The translations under genes and the position numbers were made by a program. A model generated the notes under the pieces. The model did no database searches and was not told where the DNA came from. It saw only the letters and a program-made list of their open reading frames with translations. 64,000 nucleotides of DNA from Vibrio aphrogenes (lineage in GTDB: Bacteria > Pseudomonadota > Gammaproteobacteria > Enterobacterales > Vibrionaceae): positions 1 to 64,000 of the forward strand of contig NZ_AP018689.1 in the NCBI RefSeq assembly GCF_002157735.2, written 5' to 3'. Shown here piece after piece: positions 38,992 to 47,612 of the stretch; within the stretch, counting starts at the first letter, position 1; each line of letters opens with the position of its first letter.

Positions 38992-39369
38992 GTGTCAGGG
39001 ATTGAGAAAGTCGTGATGTATACTCGTCGCTTAGAGCGGTTATTAAGGCAACAATATTATGCTGAAGGAGAAGGCTTAATAGAGTTAACAGAGAGCTGTC
39101 GTACTCGTTTACCTCATGATGTGGTTAAGAACATTCATCATATCGTGGAGCTTAGACAACGCTTATTGGATGAAGATGACGCAGAACATAATCTGATGTC
39201 AGATTTTGTTTTCGCTTGTATTCAATGTGAAAAAGAGCTGACACCAAGAAGTGGCCGCTTAATCTGGGGAGTTGCCATTGTATTTGTGCTCTTAATGACG
39301 TTCGGTACTTTGTTGTTCTACTTTGTTCATTGGGATATCGTCTCTGAACATTTAAAACTGAATGGTTAA
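38992..39369 (+). CDS. hypothetical protein with one C-terminal membrane segment
   Basis: Not recognised. It has 125 residues, with a helical charged N-terminal part (TRRLERLLRQQYYAEGEGLIEL), two Cys in FACIQCEKEL and one strong membrane segment near the end (about 89-112). The start is GTG 38992 with AGAGGAG upstream, a very good ribosome site. It would be a tail-anchored inner-membrane protein. The tail may place the helical domain in the cytoplasm. Confidence 0.7.
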   Translation: MSGIEKVVMYTRRLERLLRQQYYAEGEGLIELTESCRTRLPHDVVKNIHHIVELRQRLLDEDDAEHNLMSDFVFACIQCEKELTPRSGRLIWGVAIVFVLLMTFGTLLFYFVHWDIVSEHLKLNG

Positions 39370-39460
39370 CTTTGCTAAGAACACGGCACACTTAACGTGA
39401 TAAAGCCTAATAAGCGCATTCCTCGTGTCTCTTCGGCATCAGGATTAAGAGCTAGGCTCA

Positions 39461-39506
39461 TAGCAATCGTACTAATTATCTGATCATCTAATTAGTGCGA
39501 TTGCTA
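39461..39506. repeat. 18-bp inverted repeat, copy 1 of an intergenic repeat family
   Basis: The arms 39461-39478 (TAGCAATCG then T then ACTAATTA) and 39489-39506 pair fully, with one G-U. The 10-base loop is TCTGATCATC. The 16-mer CTAATTATCTGATCAT (39472-39487) recurs at 50012-50027. Confidence 0.75.
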
Positions 39507-39537
39507 GTATCTAATTAATTGATAAATTTAAGAAAAC

Positions 39538-39571
39538 AAAAAAGGACGCTTTTGCGTCCTTTTTTGTTTTT
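39538..39571. terminator. bidirectional terminator
   Basis: AAAAAAGGACGC (39538-39549) and GCGTCCTTTTTT (39554-39565) with a TTTT loop give a 12-bp stem with T runs on both strands. It serves the plus-strand gene ending 39369 and the minus-strand small gene at 39583-39660. Confidence 0.93.
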
Positions 39572-39582
39572 TAAGAATTTGA

Positions 39583-39660
39583 TTAAGAGATCATTGGTAA
39601 AGTCATTAAACCAACCATTACTGCAATTAATACCAATCCTTGTCTTTGTGATGCTGTCAT
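39583..39660 (-). CDS. 25-residue small membrane protein, unknown
   Basis: Read by hand on the minus strand: MTASQRQGLVLIAV, then MVGLMTLPMIS and a TAA stop, mostly one membrane segment. The start ATG 39660 has AGAAGGAA eight bases upstream, a near-ideal ribosome site. The bidirectional terminator at 39538-39571 follows 12 bp after the stop. A start signal, a hydrophobic product and a terminator together make a real small gene likely. I know no family for it; the roles of similar short membrane proteins include tuning transporters or respiratory enzymes. Confidence 0.65.
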   Translation of the reverse strand: MTASQRQGLVLIAVMVGLMTLPMIS

Positions 39661-40320
39661 ATTGAGATTCCTTCTGGTTGATTAGATATGCAGCTAATAT
39701 AACAAAAAAAATACAGTTGATCTAGATCTATTTCATTATCGCCTATAAATCTAAGTTTAGTGCCAAGATATGGCTTTAGATTCTTGGTTTTAATTTATCT
39801 TTTCATTAATTGAAATCAATGATTCCATATATGGCTTATCATGGTTTTGTTAAGCTTTTGCTTTTATTGGCTTTTTATTGTTTTTATTAAGGTTTGTTTT
39901 TTATTTTTATTTTTGTTTTGTATTTTGATGCTTGGTATCAATGAGTAGAGTTCTTATGAATAACTCATAGTTATGGCTTTTTATATTGCTATTGTTGAGA
40001 TTTATTCTCATCTTTTGGCTTAAGGAATAAAGATTTAAAATGAAAAAATATATCTGATGATGGTTTGCTTGTTTTTTGCTCTTATTTTTTGGTGTAACTA
40101 TCTGTTATTTATTGGTTTTATTTATGAGTTTGTTTTTTGAGCTTAAAAACTTTGCTTTTTAGGGTTTAGCTTAGCTTGAGAGGAGGAGTTGAGGTTATCT
40201 TATGGTTTCTAATTGGTCGGTGAAATTAAATATCAAAAGATAGACATATAATGGCATTTTCATCTTTACCTTTTTATAGCCTCTCTCTACACTAAGTTGA
40301 TAAATTGAAAGGGGAAACGC
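39661..40320. other. 660-bp T-rich gene-free stretch
   Basis: No convincing gene is seen. The plus strand is very rich in T, with long T runs around 39845-39930 and 40070-40140. Short frames such as 40060-40140 (26 residues, hydrophobic) and 40202-40243 (13 residues, with GAGG upstream) exist but are explained by composition. The end carries the promoter and ribosome site (AAAGGGGAAAC) of the YhhN-like gene. Confidence 0.6.
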
Positions 40321-40947
40321 ATGTGGTATTGGCTATTAATGGGAGCATTATTGTTATTGATGCTTTCGTTGATGAAATTGAATAAACCTAAGCTCTTTTC
40401 AGCCTCCAAGCTTACAATTCTAGTCACCTTAACAGTGATCTTATTGACCAGTTTAGAGATTACTCATATAGCATCGCTATGGTCTTTTTTTGCGTTAGCA
40501 TTTTTTATGCTGTGTTATGGTGTAGATGCTTTTGCGCCCAGACATAGAGTCTTGCAGCTTATTTTTTTCTCAATAGCATGTTTGGGTTACAGCTTAGATT
40601 TTTGGGCTCAGGTTGAAACATTGAATTGGGCGGTGCCTATCGCTTTATTTGCTCTGATTGTGGTGGTGTTCTTTTTATTACTGCCTTTATTGGAGAGTTT
40701 TATTATCGAAGCATCTTTGGTTGCTGTTATTTTATGGCAATTATCTTGGGCATCAGGACAACTATGGCAAGATCAGCATTCATTATTAGCGCTGAGTGGC
40801 TTTATTGGTACCTTATTGCTAGCGGCATCAGTATTGATATGGTCGATCCATTATCTTAAAAAACCATTTAAATTTTCATATGAATGGTTGATGTTGTGTT
40901 ATTTCAGTGCGCACATATTGGTTGTCGCTCCTTTAGTTTTACAATAA
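40321..40947 (+). CDS. multispanning membrane protein, probably YhhN/TMEM86 family
   Basis: A 208-residue protein with about seven hydrophobic segments over nearly all its length. YhhN/TMEM86 proteins are lysoplasmalogenase-like, eight-segment membrane proteins. The size, topology, and C-terminal Y-x(3)-L-x-C-Y-F-x-A-H-x-L pattern resemble the family, but the match is weak. The neighbourhood supports it: DUF2500 (YhhM) at 38499 and DUF1145 (YhhL) at 41706, adjacent to rsmD, as in E. coli. The gene follows a T-rich spacer. Confidence 0.6.
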   Translation: MWYWLLMGALLLLMLSLMKLNKPKLFSASKLTILVTLTVILLTSLEITHIASLWSFFALAFFMLCYGVDAFAPRHRVLQLIFFSIACLGYSLDFWAQVETLNWAVPIALFALIVVVFFLLLPLLESFIIEASLVAVILWQLSWASGQLWQDQHSLLALSGFIGTLLLAASVLIWSIHYLKKPFKFSYEWLMLCYFSAHILVVAPLVLQ

Positions 40948-41061
40948 AACCTCTTTCACCCAAGTTGCTGTTACTCTTTCTGGTGGTCGAACATAACGTG
41001 TTGGGTTACTAAATACGTTATCGACTGAATCTCTTCTTTATTTTTTACATCGGATTTTTAT

Positions 41062-41646
41062 ATGGAAATCTTGTCTGCAGCGGTGATGTTATTTCTGATC
41101 ATGGACCCTTTGGGAAATTTGCCTGTCATCTTGTCCATTTTGAAGCATTTAGATCCTAAACGTCGTCGTGTAGTACTTATTCGAGAGCTATCATTTGCTT
41201 TAGTCGTGTTACTGCTGTTTTTGTTTGCTGGTAAATCGATCTTAAATTTCTTACATATCGAAGCTGAAACCTTAAGAATCTCTGGTGGTTTGATCTTATT
41301 TATTATCGCGATTCGTATGATCTTCCCGCAACCCGGTGGCGTTGTTGGTTTAGCCGCAGGTGAAGAGCCCTTTTTTGTGCCGATGGCGGTACCTATGATT
41401 GCCGGTCCTTCTGTAATTGCCTCTTTGCTTTTGTTGTCCAGCCATTCACCGGATCGCATGCTGGATTGGTCTTTGGCCTTATTATTGGCGTGGGGGGCAA
41501 CTTTTTTAGTTCTGATGTTCTATAGTTTCTTCCACCGTGTGTTGGGTGAAAAGGGGCTCAAAGCCATTGAGCGCTTAATGGGATTATTATTGGTAATGAT
41601 GTCTACCCAGATGTTCTTAGATGGTATGAAGCAATATTTAGGCTAG
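41062..41646 (+). CDS. MarC/YhgN-family membrane protein
   Basis: A 194-residue six-segment inner-membrane protein of the MarC family (often called NAAT or neutral amino-acid transporter, without proof for this branch). The first segment has the family LFLIMDPLGNLPVIL, the middle shows RISGGLILFIIAIRMI, and a loop carries VPMAVPMIAGPSVI, one of the two pseudo-symmetric pore motifs. It is closest to E. coli YhgN. The start is ATG 41062. It converges on the YhhL-like gene. Confidence 0.9.
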   Translation: MEILSAAVMLFLIMDPLGNLPVILSILKHLDPKRRRVVLIRELSFALVVLLLFLFAGKSILNFLHIEAETLRISGGLILFIIAIRMIFPQPGGVVGLAAGEEPFFVPMAVPMIAGPSVIASLLLLSSHSPDRMLDWSLALLLAWGATFLVLMFYSFFHRVLGEKGLKAIERLMGLLLVMMSTQMFLDGMKQYLG

Positions 41647-41661
41647 GCATAAGAAAGCTTC

Positions 41662-41690
41662 ACCCGACGTTGAGAAGGTACGCGTCGGGT
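41662..41690. terminator. convergent hairpin between the MarC-family and DUF1145 genes
   Basis: ACCCGACG (41662-41669) and CGTCGGGT (41683-41690) form an 8-bp GC-rich stem. It lacks a T tail, so termination here is an inference from position. Confidence 0.5.
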
Positions 41691-41705
41691 TGAGCAAGAT
41701 GAGGG

Positions 41706-41975
41706 TTATTTTAAGTACTTATCTTTTAAATCCAGTAAAGCGAAAGTACCAAACAGTATAATGGTGCACTTTTCCCACTTAGACAATGAGACACCTTTGG
41801 GTAAGGCGCTGGAAAATAAGAAGCTTTGCAGCCCATGCATCACGAGTGTAAACAGCGCCATGACATTCATCGCAATATGCGCAACTCCAGGAAATGGTTG
41901 GATAAGGTTAGTAATAAACACCATCCACACCATCAACATAAAAACTTTAGCGATAAGATTTAAAAGTTTTTTCAT
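41706..41975 (-). CDS. DUF1145 family membrane protein (YhhL-like)
   Basis: An 89-residue inner-membrane protein with two to three hydrophobic segments; the block NLIQPFPGVAHIAMNVMAL, then MHGLQ, is the DUF1145 pattern of E. coli YhhL. The function is unknown. I start at ATG 41975, with GAAGAG upstream and 1 bp after the rsmD stop. ATG 41987 would overlap rsmD and has a poorly spaced ribosome site. It shares the rsmD transcript, as in E. coli. Confidence 0.88.
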   Translation of the reverse strand: MKKLLNLIAKVFMLMVWMVFITNLIQPFPGVAHIAMNVMALFTLVMHGLQSFLFSSALPKGVSLSKWEKCTIILFGTFALLDLKDKYLK

Positions 41976-41976
41976 T

Positions 41977-42582
41977 CTACTCTTCATCTTCCATCAGTTG
42001 ATATAAACGGTAGCATACTTGCCCGGCCGTCTTCTCACGATGTAATTGCCATTGCGGTGGAAGAGGCGGTAATTGCAGCTCTTTTTCGGTTTCAATGTAG
42101 ACTAAACCATGATCAGTTAACCAACCATTTTGTTGTAATAAGTTGAGAGTCTGTTCTAGCAATCCTTGGCGGAACGGGGGATCAATAAACACAATATCGT
42201 AAGCTTGCCCGGTTTGCTGTAAAAATGTCAGAGCATCTTGATGATGTATTTCAATATTGGTGGCTTTAAGCTGCTGGGCGTTTTGAGTTAATTGTTGATA
42301 AGCCTGTTTGTTTAATTCAACCATGGTCACCAATTCGGCTTGACGAGAAGCGGCTTCAAAACCGAGCCCACCCGAACCTGCAAACAGATCCAAACATTTC
42401 GCGTGAGGAATCTCTGGTGCTAACCAATTAAATAGCGTCTCTTTCACTCTGTCGGTGGTCGGACGTAGTCCTTGAGCATCATGAACCGGTAATTTCCGAC
42501 CTCGCCATAAGCCACTAATAATGCGAATAAAGCCAGTTGAACCTTTGGCTGATGAGGAAGATGAAGCTTTACGTCTTTGCAT
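41977..42582 (-). CDS. rsmD: 16S rRNA (guanine966-N2)-methyltransferase RsmD
   Basis: RsmD methylates G966 of 16S rRNA on the assembled small subunit. The protein has 201 residues. The basic N-terminus leads to GLWRGRKLPV and PTTDRVKETLFNWL, then SAM motif LDLFAGSGGLGFEA and catalytic FIDPPF. The N-terminal Ser/Lys stretch is variable in the family. It is divergent from ftsY, the gene order known in gammaproteobacteria. Confidence 0.95.
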   Translation of the reverse strand: MQRRKASSSSSAKGSTGFIRIISGLWRGRKLPVHDAQGLRPTTDRVKETLFNWLAPEIPHAKCLDLFAGSGGLGFEAASRQAELVTMVELNKQAYQQLTQNAQQLKATNIEIHHQDALTFLQQTGQAYDIVFIDPPFRQGLLEQTLNLLQQNGWLTDHGLVYIETEKELQLPPLPPQWQLHREKTAGQVCYRLYQLMEDEE

Positions 42583-42781
42583 AGAATAAACCGCAGATAG
42601 ATTTTTTAGTGTACTAATAAAATGATATTATATACCGAAGTGACCGTAACAGGCAGGAGTTTGCCATTTTCTTCTACAGAATATTTGGCTACGATGGCGG
42701 GTTAAGGCAGGGTTATTTTATCTATTTCCATCTTTCAATATTGTTATCGCTTTTAAACAAAGTGAATACTAGGATTTGTTC

Positions 42782-44011
42782 ATGACAGCTAAAAAGAAAC
42801 GCGGTTTACTCTCTTGGCTCGGTTTTGCGGAAGAAGAGAATAAAGTCTCCACCGATCAAACCTCAGAATCTTCTCAGAATGACGCTGTTGAGTCCCAAGA
42901 TGAACAAACATCAAATAACCTGGACTCTCAGCCAGCAGAAGTAGAACAAACCTCAACGGAAACTGAGGTTGTACTCAATGCTGACCCCGAAGAGGCACCA
43001 CAAGCTGAGCTTGAAGAAGGGCAAACAGAGTCAGTTCAAGCGGCTGAAGCGTTAACCCCTGAGCGTGTTCAAGAGCAAACCAAACCGACGGAAAGCTTTT
43101 TTGCCCGTTTAAAACGCAGCCTACAACGCACCAAACAAAATATCGGTGCTGGGTTCTTTGGTTTATTCAAAGGTAAAAAAATCGACGAGGAGCTGTTTGA
43201 AGAATTAGAAGAGCAACTGTTGATTGCTGACGTGGGCATGAACACGACCGTAAAAATTATTGATAACCTAACAGAAAAAGCTTCACGCCAAGATTTAAAA
43301 GATGGGGAAGCGTTATATGGGTTATTAAAACAAGAAATGGCTGACATTTTAGCGGAAGTGGAACAGCCTCTTGAGATTGATAGCAGCAAAACGCCGTATG
43401 TGATCTTGATGGTCGGTGTGAATGGTGTGGGTAAAACCACCACCATTGGTAAATTAGCCAAACAGTTCCAGTCACAAGGTAAGTCGGTCATCTTGGCGGC
43501 GGGAGATACCTTCCGTGCGGCGGCGGTAGAACAGTTACAAGTATGGGGACAACGTAATGATGTGCCTGTGATTGCACAACACACGGGCGCGGATAGTGCT
43601 TCCGTGATTTATGATGCTATTGAAGCGGCGCGTGCGCGTGGCGTTGATGTGGTGATTGCCGATACTGCGGGTCGTTTACAAAACAAAAGTAACCTAATGG
43701 AAGAGCTTGGTAAAATTGTCCGTGTGATGAAGAAAATTGATGACTCAGCACCGCATGAAATTATGCTGACCTTAGATGCGGGTACGGGGCAAAATGCAAT
43801 TAGCCAGGCGAAACTATTTAATGATGTGGCACCGGTCACCGGAATTAACTTAACTAAGCTAGATGGAACCGCTAAAGGTGGGGTGATCTTTGCGTTAGCG
43901 GATCAATTCCATATTCCTATTCGCTATATTGGGGTGGGTGAAGGTATTGACGATTTGCGTCCATTCCAAGCGCAAGATTTTATTGAAGCCCTCTTTAGCC
44001 GAGAAGAATAA
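42782..44011 (+). CDS. ftsY: signal recognition particle receptor FtsY
   Basis: FtsY docks ribosome-SRP complexes at the membrane. The protein has 409 residues: an acidic N-terminal A domain (about 15-95, Glu/Gln/Ser rich), then the NG domain with G1 GVNGVGKTT (212-220), DTFRAAAVEQL, G3 DTAGRLQN and G4 TKLDGTAKGG. I start at ATG 42782 with AGGA upstream; a TTG at 42776 is not needed. It leads ftsE and ftsX in the standard operon. Confidence 0.97.
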   Translation: MTAKKKRGLLSWLGFAEEENKVSTDQTSESSQNDAVESQDEQTSNNLDSQPAEVEQTSTETEVVLNADPEEAPQAELEEGQTESVQAAEALTPERVQEQTKPTESFFARLKRSLQRTKQNIGAGFFGLFKGKKIDEELFEELEEQLLIADVGMNTTVKIIDNLTEKASRQDLKDGEALYGLLKQEMADILAEVEQPLEIDSSKTPYVILMVGVNGVGKTTTIGKLAKQFQSQGKSVILAAGDTFRAAAVEQLQVWGQRNDVPVIAQHTGADSASVIYDAIEAARARGVDVVIADTAGRLQNKSNLMEELGKIVRVMKKIDDSAPHEIMLTLDAGTGQNAISQAKLFNDVAPVTGINLTKLDGTAKGGVIFALADQFHIPIRYIGVGEGIDDLRPFQAQDFIEALFSREE

Positions 44012-44066
44012 TCATCGTATCGTGAGGTTGCCCTTGAAGAGCGAGGGCAAGATTTAAGGGAAAGAA

Positions 44067-44741
44067 ATGATTAAATTTCAACAAGTCAGCAAAGTGTACC
44101 GTGGCGGTCATCAAGCGTTACAGAAAGTCGACTTTCACCTCAAACGAGGAGAAATGGCCTTTTTAGGAGGGCATTCCGGCGCAGGTAAAAGTACCTTGCT
44201 GAAATTGATCTGTGCCATCGAGCGGCCAAGTGATGGGCATATTTTATTTAATGAGCATGATATTAGTCGAATAGCGAGTAAGGATATTCCCTTTTTGCGC
44301 CGCAATATTGGCATCATTTTCCAAGATCATCGCTTGCTCATGGATCGCACCGTTTTTGATAATGTTGCTTTACCGATGCGTATTGAAGGGGCTTCTGAAA
44401 ACGAGATCAAGCGTCGTGTCTCAGCAGCACTGGATAAAATCGGCATGTTAGATAAAGCCCCGTGCTTACCACGTCAATTATCCGGAGGAGAGCAGCAGCG
44501 TGTCGGTATTGCTCGCGCTGTGGTTAACCGCCCACGGTTATTGTTGGCCGATGAGCCCACCGGTAACTTGGACCATGCTTTATCTCACCAAGTGCTCAAC
44601 CTATTAGAAGAATTTAACCGAGCGGGTGTATCGATTATTCTTGCCACTCACGATTTAGAGTTGGTCAACAGTCGTCCACAATATCGTCGTTTTGAATTGA
44701 ACCAAGGTTTCTTAAGTGAGGTTGATCGTTATGGTCAATAA
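44067..44741 (+). CDS. ftsE: cell division ATP-binding protein FtsE
   Basis: FtsE is the ATPase of the FtsEX complex, which activates peptidoglycan hydrolases at the septum. The protein has 224 residues with Walker [10 protein letters not shown] (35-43), signature QLSGGEQQR, Walker [13 protein letters not shown] and the switch ATHD. It is preceded by GGGAAAG and its 3' end overlaps the ftsX start by 11 bp, so the pair is translationally coupled. Confidence 0.97.
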   Translation: MIKFQQVSKVYRGGHQALQKVDFHLKRGEMAFLGGHSGAGKSTLLKLICAIERPSDGHILFNEHDISRIASKDIPFLRRNIGIIFQDHRLLMDRTVFDNVALPMRIEGASENEIKRRVSAALDKIGMLDKAPCLPRQLSGGEQQRVGIARAVVNRPRLLLADEPTGNLDHALSHQVLNLLEEFNRAGVSIILATHDLELVNSRPQYRRFELNQGFLSEVDRYGQ

Positions 44742-45696
44742 AAAGAAGAAAGCGGCCAAAGCCTCAAAAGCCAATGCTCGTCCAACATCCGAAGGCTTTT
44801 TTAGTACCCACATCAAGCAAGCTAAAGCCTCTTTTCGTAGCTTAATGTCACGCCCGCTGGGCACTATTTTGACGTTAGCCGTCGTATCGATGTCGTTAAC
44901 TTTGCCAGCAACTTTTTATACCGCAGGTAAGAACATTGCCACGGTGGCAGAAGAAATGAATAGCGCTTCACAAATTAGCGTGTACTTAAAAGAAGGTACG
45001 CCAGAAGCACGCTTAATGGTGTTTAAAGATCAGCTTGAAAATATGCCCGAAGTGCAATCTGTCCGCTATATTTCCTCGCAACAAGGGATTGAAGATCTGA
45101 GTCAGTTTTCCGGGTTAGAGAAAGCAATGTCACTACTAAGTAGTACCTCTTTACCTCCGGTTCTTGTGATCTTACCCAAAGCAGAACAGTCCGGTAGCAT
45201 CAAAATGTTAGCGCGTAAGTTGCAAGCAGAATCGGATGTCACCGATGTACGCTTAGATGAAGATTGGTTTGCTCGTTTAGATGCGATTAAACATTTGGCT
45301 TATATCGTTTCTTGTTCTTTTGCGGTCTTAATGTTGGTATCGGTCTTTTTGATTGTCGGTAATACCTTACGTTTTAATATCTTAGCCCATAAAGAAGAAA
45401 TTCAGGTCATGAAGCTGATTGGGGCGACGGATCGTTTTATCTTGCGACCTTATTTATACACAGGGTTATGGCTAGGGTTACTTGGAGCCTTAATTGCCTG
45501 GATATTAACCGTGATTATTACCTTGTTGGTTAGTGGTGCGGTCGATGATCTGGCGAATTTATACGACAGTCATTTCAGCTTACTTGGGTTGGGTTGGGAT
45601 GAAACGGTATTACTCTTAATGATAGGTTCGGCGCTGGGTTGGATTGCGGCCAACTTATCGGCCAGAAAACATTTAAAAGAAATTGAACCAGTTTAG
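44731..45696 (+). CDS. ftsX: cell division protein FtsX
   Basis: FtsX is the membrane half of FtsEX. The protein has 321 residues: a basic cytoplasmic N-terminal tail, a first membrane segment (about 45-66), an extracellular loop that recruits EnvC-type activators (about 67-190), then three segments. The hallmark HKEEIQVMKLIGATDRFI lies between segments 2 and 3. I start at ATG 44731 with GAGG upstream and an overlap with ftsE; the frame is open five codons further up. A terminator follows. Confidence 0.96.
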   Translation: MVNKKKKAAKASKANARPTSEGFFSTHIKQAKASFRSLMSRPLGTILTLAVVSMSLTLPATFYTAGKNIATVAEEMNSASQISVYLKEGTPEARLMVFKDQLENMPEVQSVRYISSQQGIEDLSQFSGLEKAMSLLSSTSLPPVLVILPKAEQSGSIKMLARKLQAESDVTDVRLDEDWFARLDAIKHLAYIVSCSFAVLMLVSVFLIVGNTLRFNILAHKEEIQVMKLIGATDRFILRPYLYTGLWLGLLGALIAWILTVIITLLVSGAVDDLANLYDSHFSLLGLGWDETVLLLMIGSALGWIAANLSARKHLKEIEPV

Positions 45697-45700
45697 TAAA

Positions 45701-45727
45701 AAAGCCTCTAACAAAGAGGCTTTTTTA
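45701..45727 (+). terminator. ftsX terminator
   Basis: GCCTCT (45704-45709) and AGAGGC (45715-45720) extended by flanking A/T pairs, followed by TTTTTT. It ends the ftsYEX operon. Confidence 0.9.
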
Positions 45728-45803
45728 TTGATGCATGAAAGCCGTTTAGTATGTGATGATTGTGAAGTTGCAGGCTTTTCTTTCATTGAATAAAGATTGG
45801 TTC

Positions 45804-45885
45804 TTGCATTCTTTAAAATAGCTATGAATAATAATTCCCCCCTTGAAGATCGGAGCCTTTGGGTTCAGAATAGGTGGGTTATAAT
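45804..45885 (+). promoter_or_regulatory. candidate rpoH promoters
   Basis: A sigma-70-like pair TTGCAT (45804-45809) and AATAAT (45827-45832) has a 17-bp spacer. A second -10-like TATAAT lies at 45880-45885 with a poor -35. rpoH in E. coli has several promoters, so more than one is plausible. AGAGGAATTG before the ATG at 45945 is the ribosome site. Confidence 0.45.
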
Positions 45886-45944
45886 TAATCAAATGTCTTT
45901 TTTAAAAGTGTTCAACCTATTTTAAAGACAGAAAGAGGAATTGA

Positions 45945-46799
45945 ATGTCAAACGCATATCCAATGGCTTTAGTCACTTCAGATAGTTTAGATAGCTATAT
46001 TCGCACAGCGAACAGCTACCCAATGCTGAGCGCTGAAGAAGAGCGTGACTTAGCAGAGCGATTACATTACCACGGTGAGATAGAAGCAGCGAAAGGCTTA
46101 ATTTTATCGCACTTACGCTTTGTGGTTCACGTGGCACGTGGCTATTCTGGTTATGGATTAGCTTTAGCGGATCTTATCCAAGAAGGTAATATTGGCTTGA
46201 TGAAAGCAGTGAAACGCTTTAACCCAGAAGTAGGGGTTCGTCTGGTCTCTTTTGCCGTTCACTGGATAAAAGCAGAAATCCATGAATATGTGCTTCGTAA
46301 TTGGCGGATTGTTAAAATCGCGACCACCAAAGCACAACGTAAATTATTCTTTAACCTACGTAAGTCTAAAAAGCGCTTAGGTTGGTTTAATAATGGCGAA
46401 GTTGAAACTGTGGCCCAAGAGCTTGGGGTTTCTGCTCATGAAGTCCGTGAAATGGAGTCTCGTCTGGCGGCACAAGATGCCACTTTCGAAATGCCTTCAG
46501 AAGATGATGACTCAGTATCATCTTACACCGCGCCAGTGTTGTATTTAGAAGATAAGCATTCCGATATTGCTGAAAATATCGAAGCGGATAATTGGGAATC
46601 CCATACAAACAACCGTTTAGACCATGCCTTAGCGACGTTAGATGAGCGTAGTCAACATATTGTTCGCTCACGTTGGTTAGACGATCAAAAAGCCACGCTG
46701 CAAGAGTTAGCTGAAACGTATAATGTGTCTGCTGAGCGTATTCGTCAGCTAGAAAAAAATGCGATGAAGAAACTAAAATCAGCGGTCGGTGAGCTCTAA
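45945..46799 (+). CDS. rpoH: RNA polymerase heat-shock sigma factor RpoH (sigma-32)
   Basis: Sigma-32 directs RNA polymerase to heat-shock genes. The protein has 284 residues with region 2 ([24 protein letters not shown]), the RpoH box [15 protein letters not shown] (about 126-140) and region 4 ([15 protein letters not shown]). It stands alone after ftsX and has its own terminator, as usual. The sigma-32-like promoter of ibpA in this window would be one of its targets. Confidence 0.98.
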   Translation: MSNAYPMALVTSDSLDSYIRTANSYPMLSAEEERDLAERLHYHGEIEAAKGLILSHLRFVVHVARGYSGYGLALADLIQEGNIGLMKAVKRFNPEVGVRLVSFAVHWIKAEIHEYVLRNWRIVKIATTKAQRKLFFNLRKSKKRLGWFNNGEVETVAQELGVSAHEVREMESRLAAQDATFEMPSEDDDSVSSYTAPVLYLEDKHSDIAENIEADNWESHTNNRLDHALATLDERSQHIVRSRWLDDQKATLQELAETYNVSAERIRQLEKNAMKKLKSAVGEL

Positions 46800-46828
46800 T
46801 CTATTGCCGATAAAAATGAAAAAATATC

Positions 46829-46860
46829 AAAAGCCAAGATCATCGATCTTGGCTTTTTTT
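46829..46860 (+). terminator. rpoH terminator
   Basis: AAAAGCCAAGAT (46829-46840) and ATCTTGGCTTTT (46846-46857) with a CATCG loop and a T run. Confidence 0.93.
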
Positions 46861-46908
46861 ATGAGATCAAATCAGACGATCAAGGTATCGAAATGAAAAG
46901 CCCCTTTC

Positions 46909-47094
46909 TGTGGATAAATGTGTGGGAAAATACGTGACCAATTGAGTAATCCACACACAACATATAGTGTGATGCGTTTTTCTTTGGTGGGGATAAAAAA
47001 GAGTTACACACATAAAGATCAGGATCAATACTACATGTTGTGGATCCTAAATTGAGAAAATACGTTATCAACGCAATTCACAGCTTTATCCACA
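46909..47094. promoter_or_regulatory. cluster of DnaA boxes between rpoH and glpE
   Basis: Perfect TTATCCACA boxes lie at 47086-47094 (plus) and 46909-46917 (minus). One-mismatch boxes are TAATCCACA at 46947-46955 and an inverted TTATCCCCA at 46988-46996; a weaker inverted one is at 47039-47047. The 46861-47206 spacer has no gene. The cluster may control glpE or act as a DnaA-titrating or -reactivating site. Confidence 0.65.
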
Positions 47095-47206
47095 GCTGGG
47101 GGAATTATAAACAAAATGGAGAAGCCTTATTATCTACGTGTCTTTGTTTATTGTGGGATACGTTATACTGGCTTGATTTTAAAATATTCGATAAGGGAGT
47201 AATACC

Positions 47207-47530
47207 ATGGACCAATTTCAACATATTGATGTCGATACTGCGCAGCAGATGTTAAGCAATTCTTCAGCGGTATTGTTAGATATTCGTGACCCTCAATCTT
47301 TTGCTTTATCTCATGCACAAGGAGCACGTCATTTAACCAATGATACTATTGTGGCTTTAATGGAAGAGCTTGAGTTTGAACAACCTATTTTAGTGATGTG
47401 TTATCATGGCATTAGCAGCCAAGGCGCCGCACAATATTTAGTCAATCAAGGGTTTGAAGAAGTGTATAGTGTTGATGGTGGGTTTGAAGCGTGGCAACGT
47501 AGCCAATTACCTATGATCACCATGGCTTAA
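47207..47530 (+). CDS. glpE: thiosulfate sulfurtransferase GlpE
   Basis: A single-domain rhodanese of 107 residues. It transfers sulfur from thiosulfate to cyanide or thiol acceptors. The active Cys65 lies in VMCYHGISS, with the CH2A-type LLDIRDP and CH2B-type GGFEAW blocks. ATG 47207 has AAGGGAG upstream. It is followed by glpG as in E. coli, but glpR is missing here. Confidence 0.95.
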   Translation: MDQFQHIDVDTAQQMLSNSSAVLLDIRDPQSFALSHAQGARHLTNDTIVALMEELEFEQPILVMCYHGISSQGAAQYLVNQGFEEVYSVDGGFEAWQRSQLPMITMA

Positions 47531-47612
47531 TGCTCTTTTTTGTTGTTCCGTTTTCGTTGTTTTATGTTCGTTGCTTTGTTCATGATATCCGTACCTCACA
47601 TAGGCAGTAAGT

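Noticed and set aside
40060..40140. A 26-residue hydrophobic frame in the T-rich spacer
   Set aside because: Any frame through T-rich DNA reads as hydrophobic; there is no good ribosome site and no terminator.
40202..40243. A 13-codon frame with GAGG upstream before the YhhN-like gene
   Set aside because: It could be a leader peptide, but it is too short to separate from chance and has no attenuator-like structure after it.
43069..43584. A 171-residue frame antisense to ftsY
   Set aside because: It is opposite the conserved G domain and shows the Ser/Cys-rich pattern typical of shadows.
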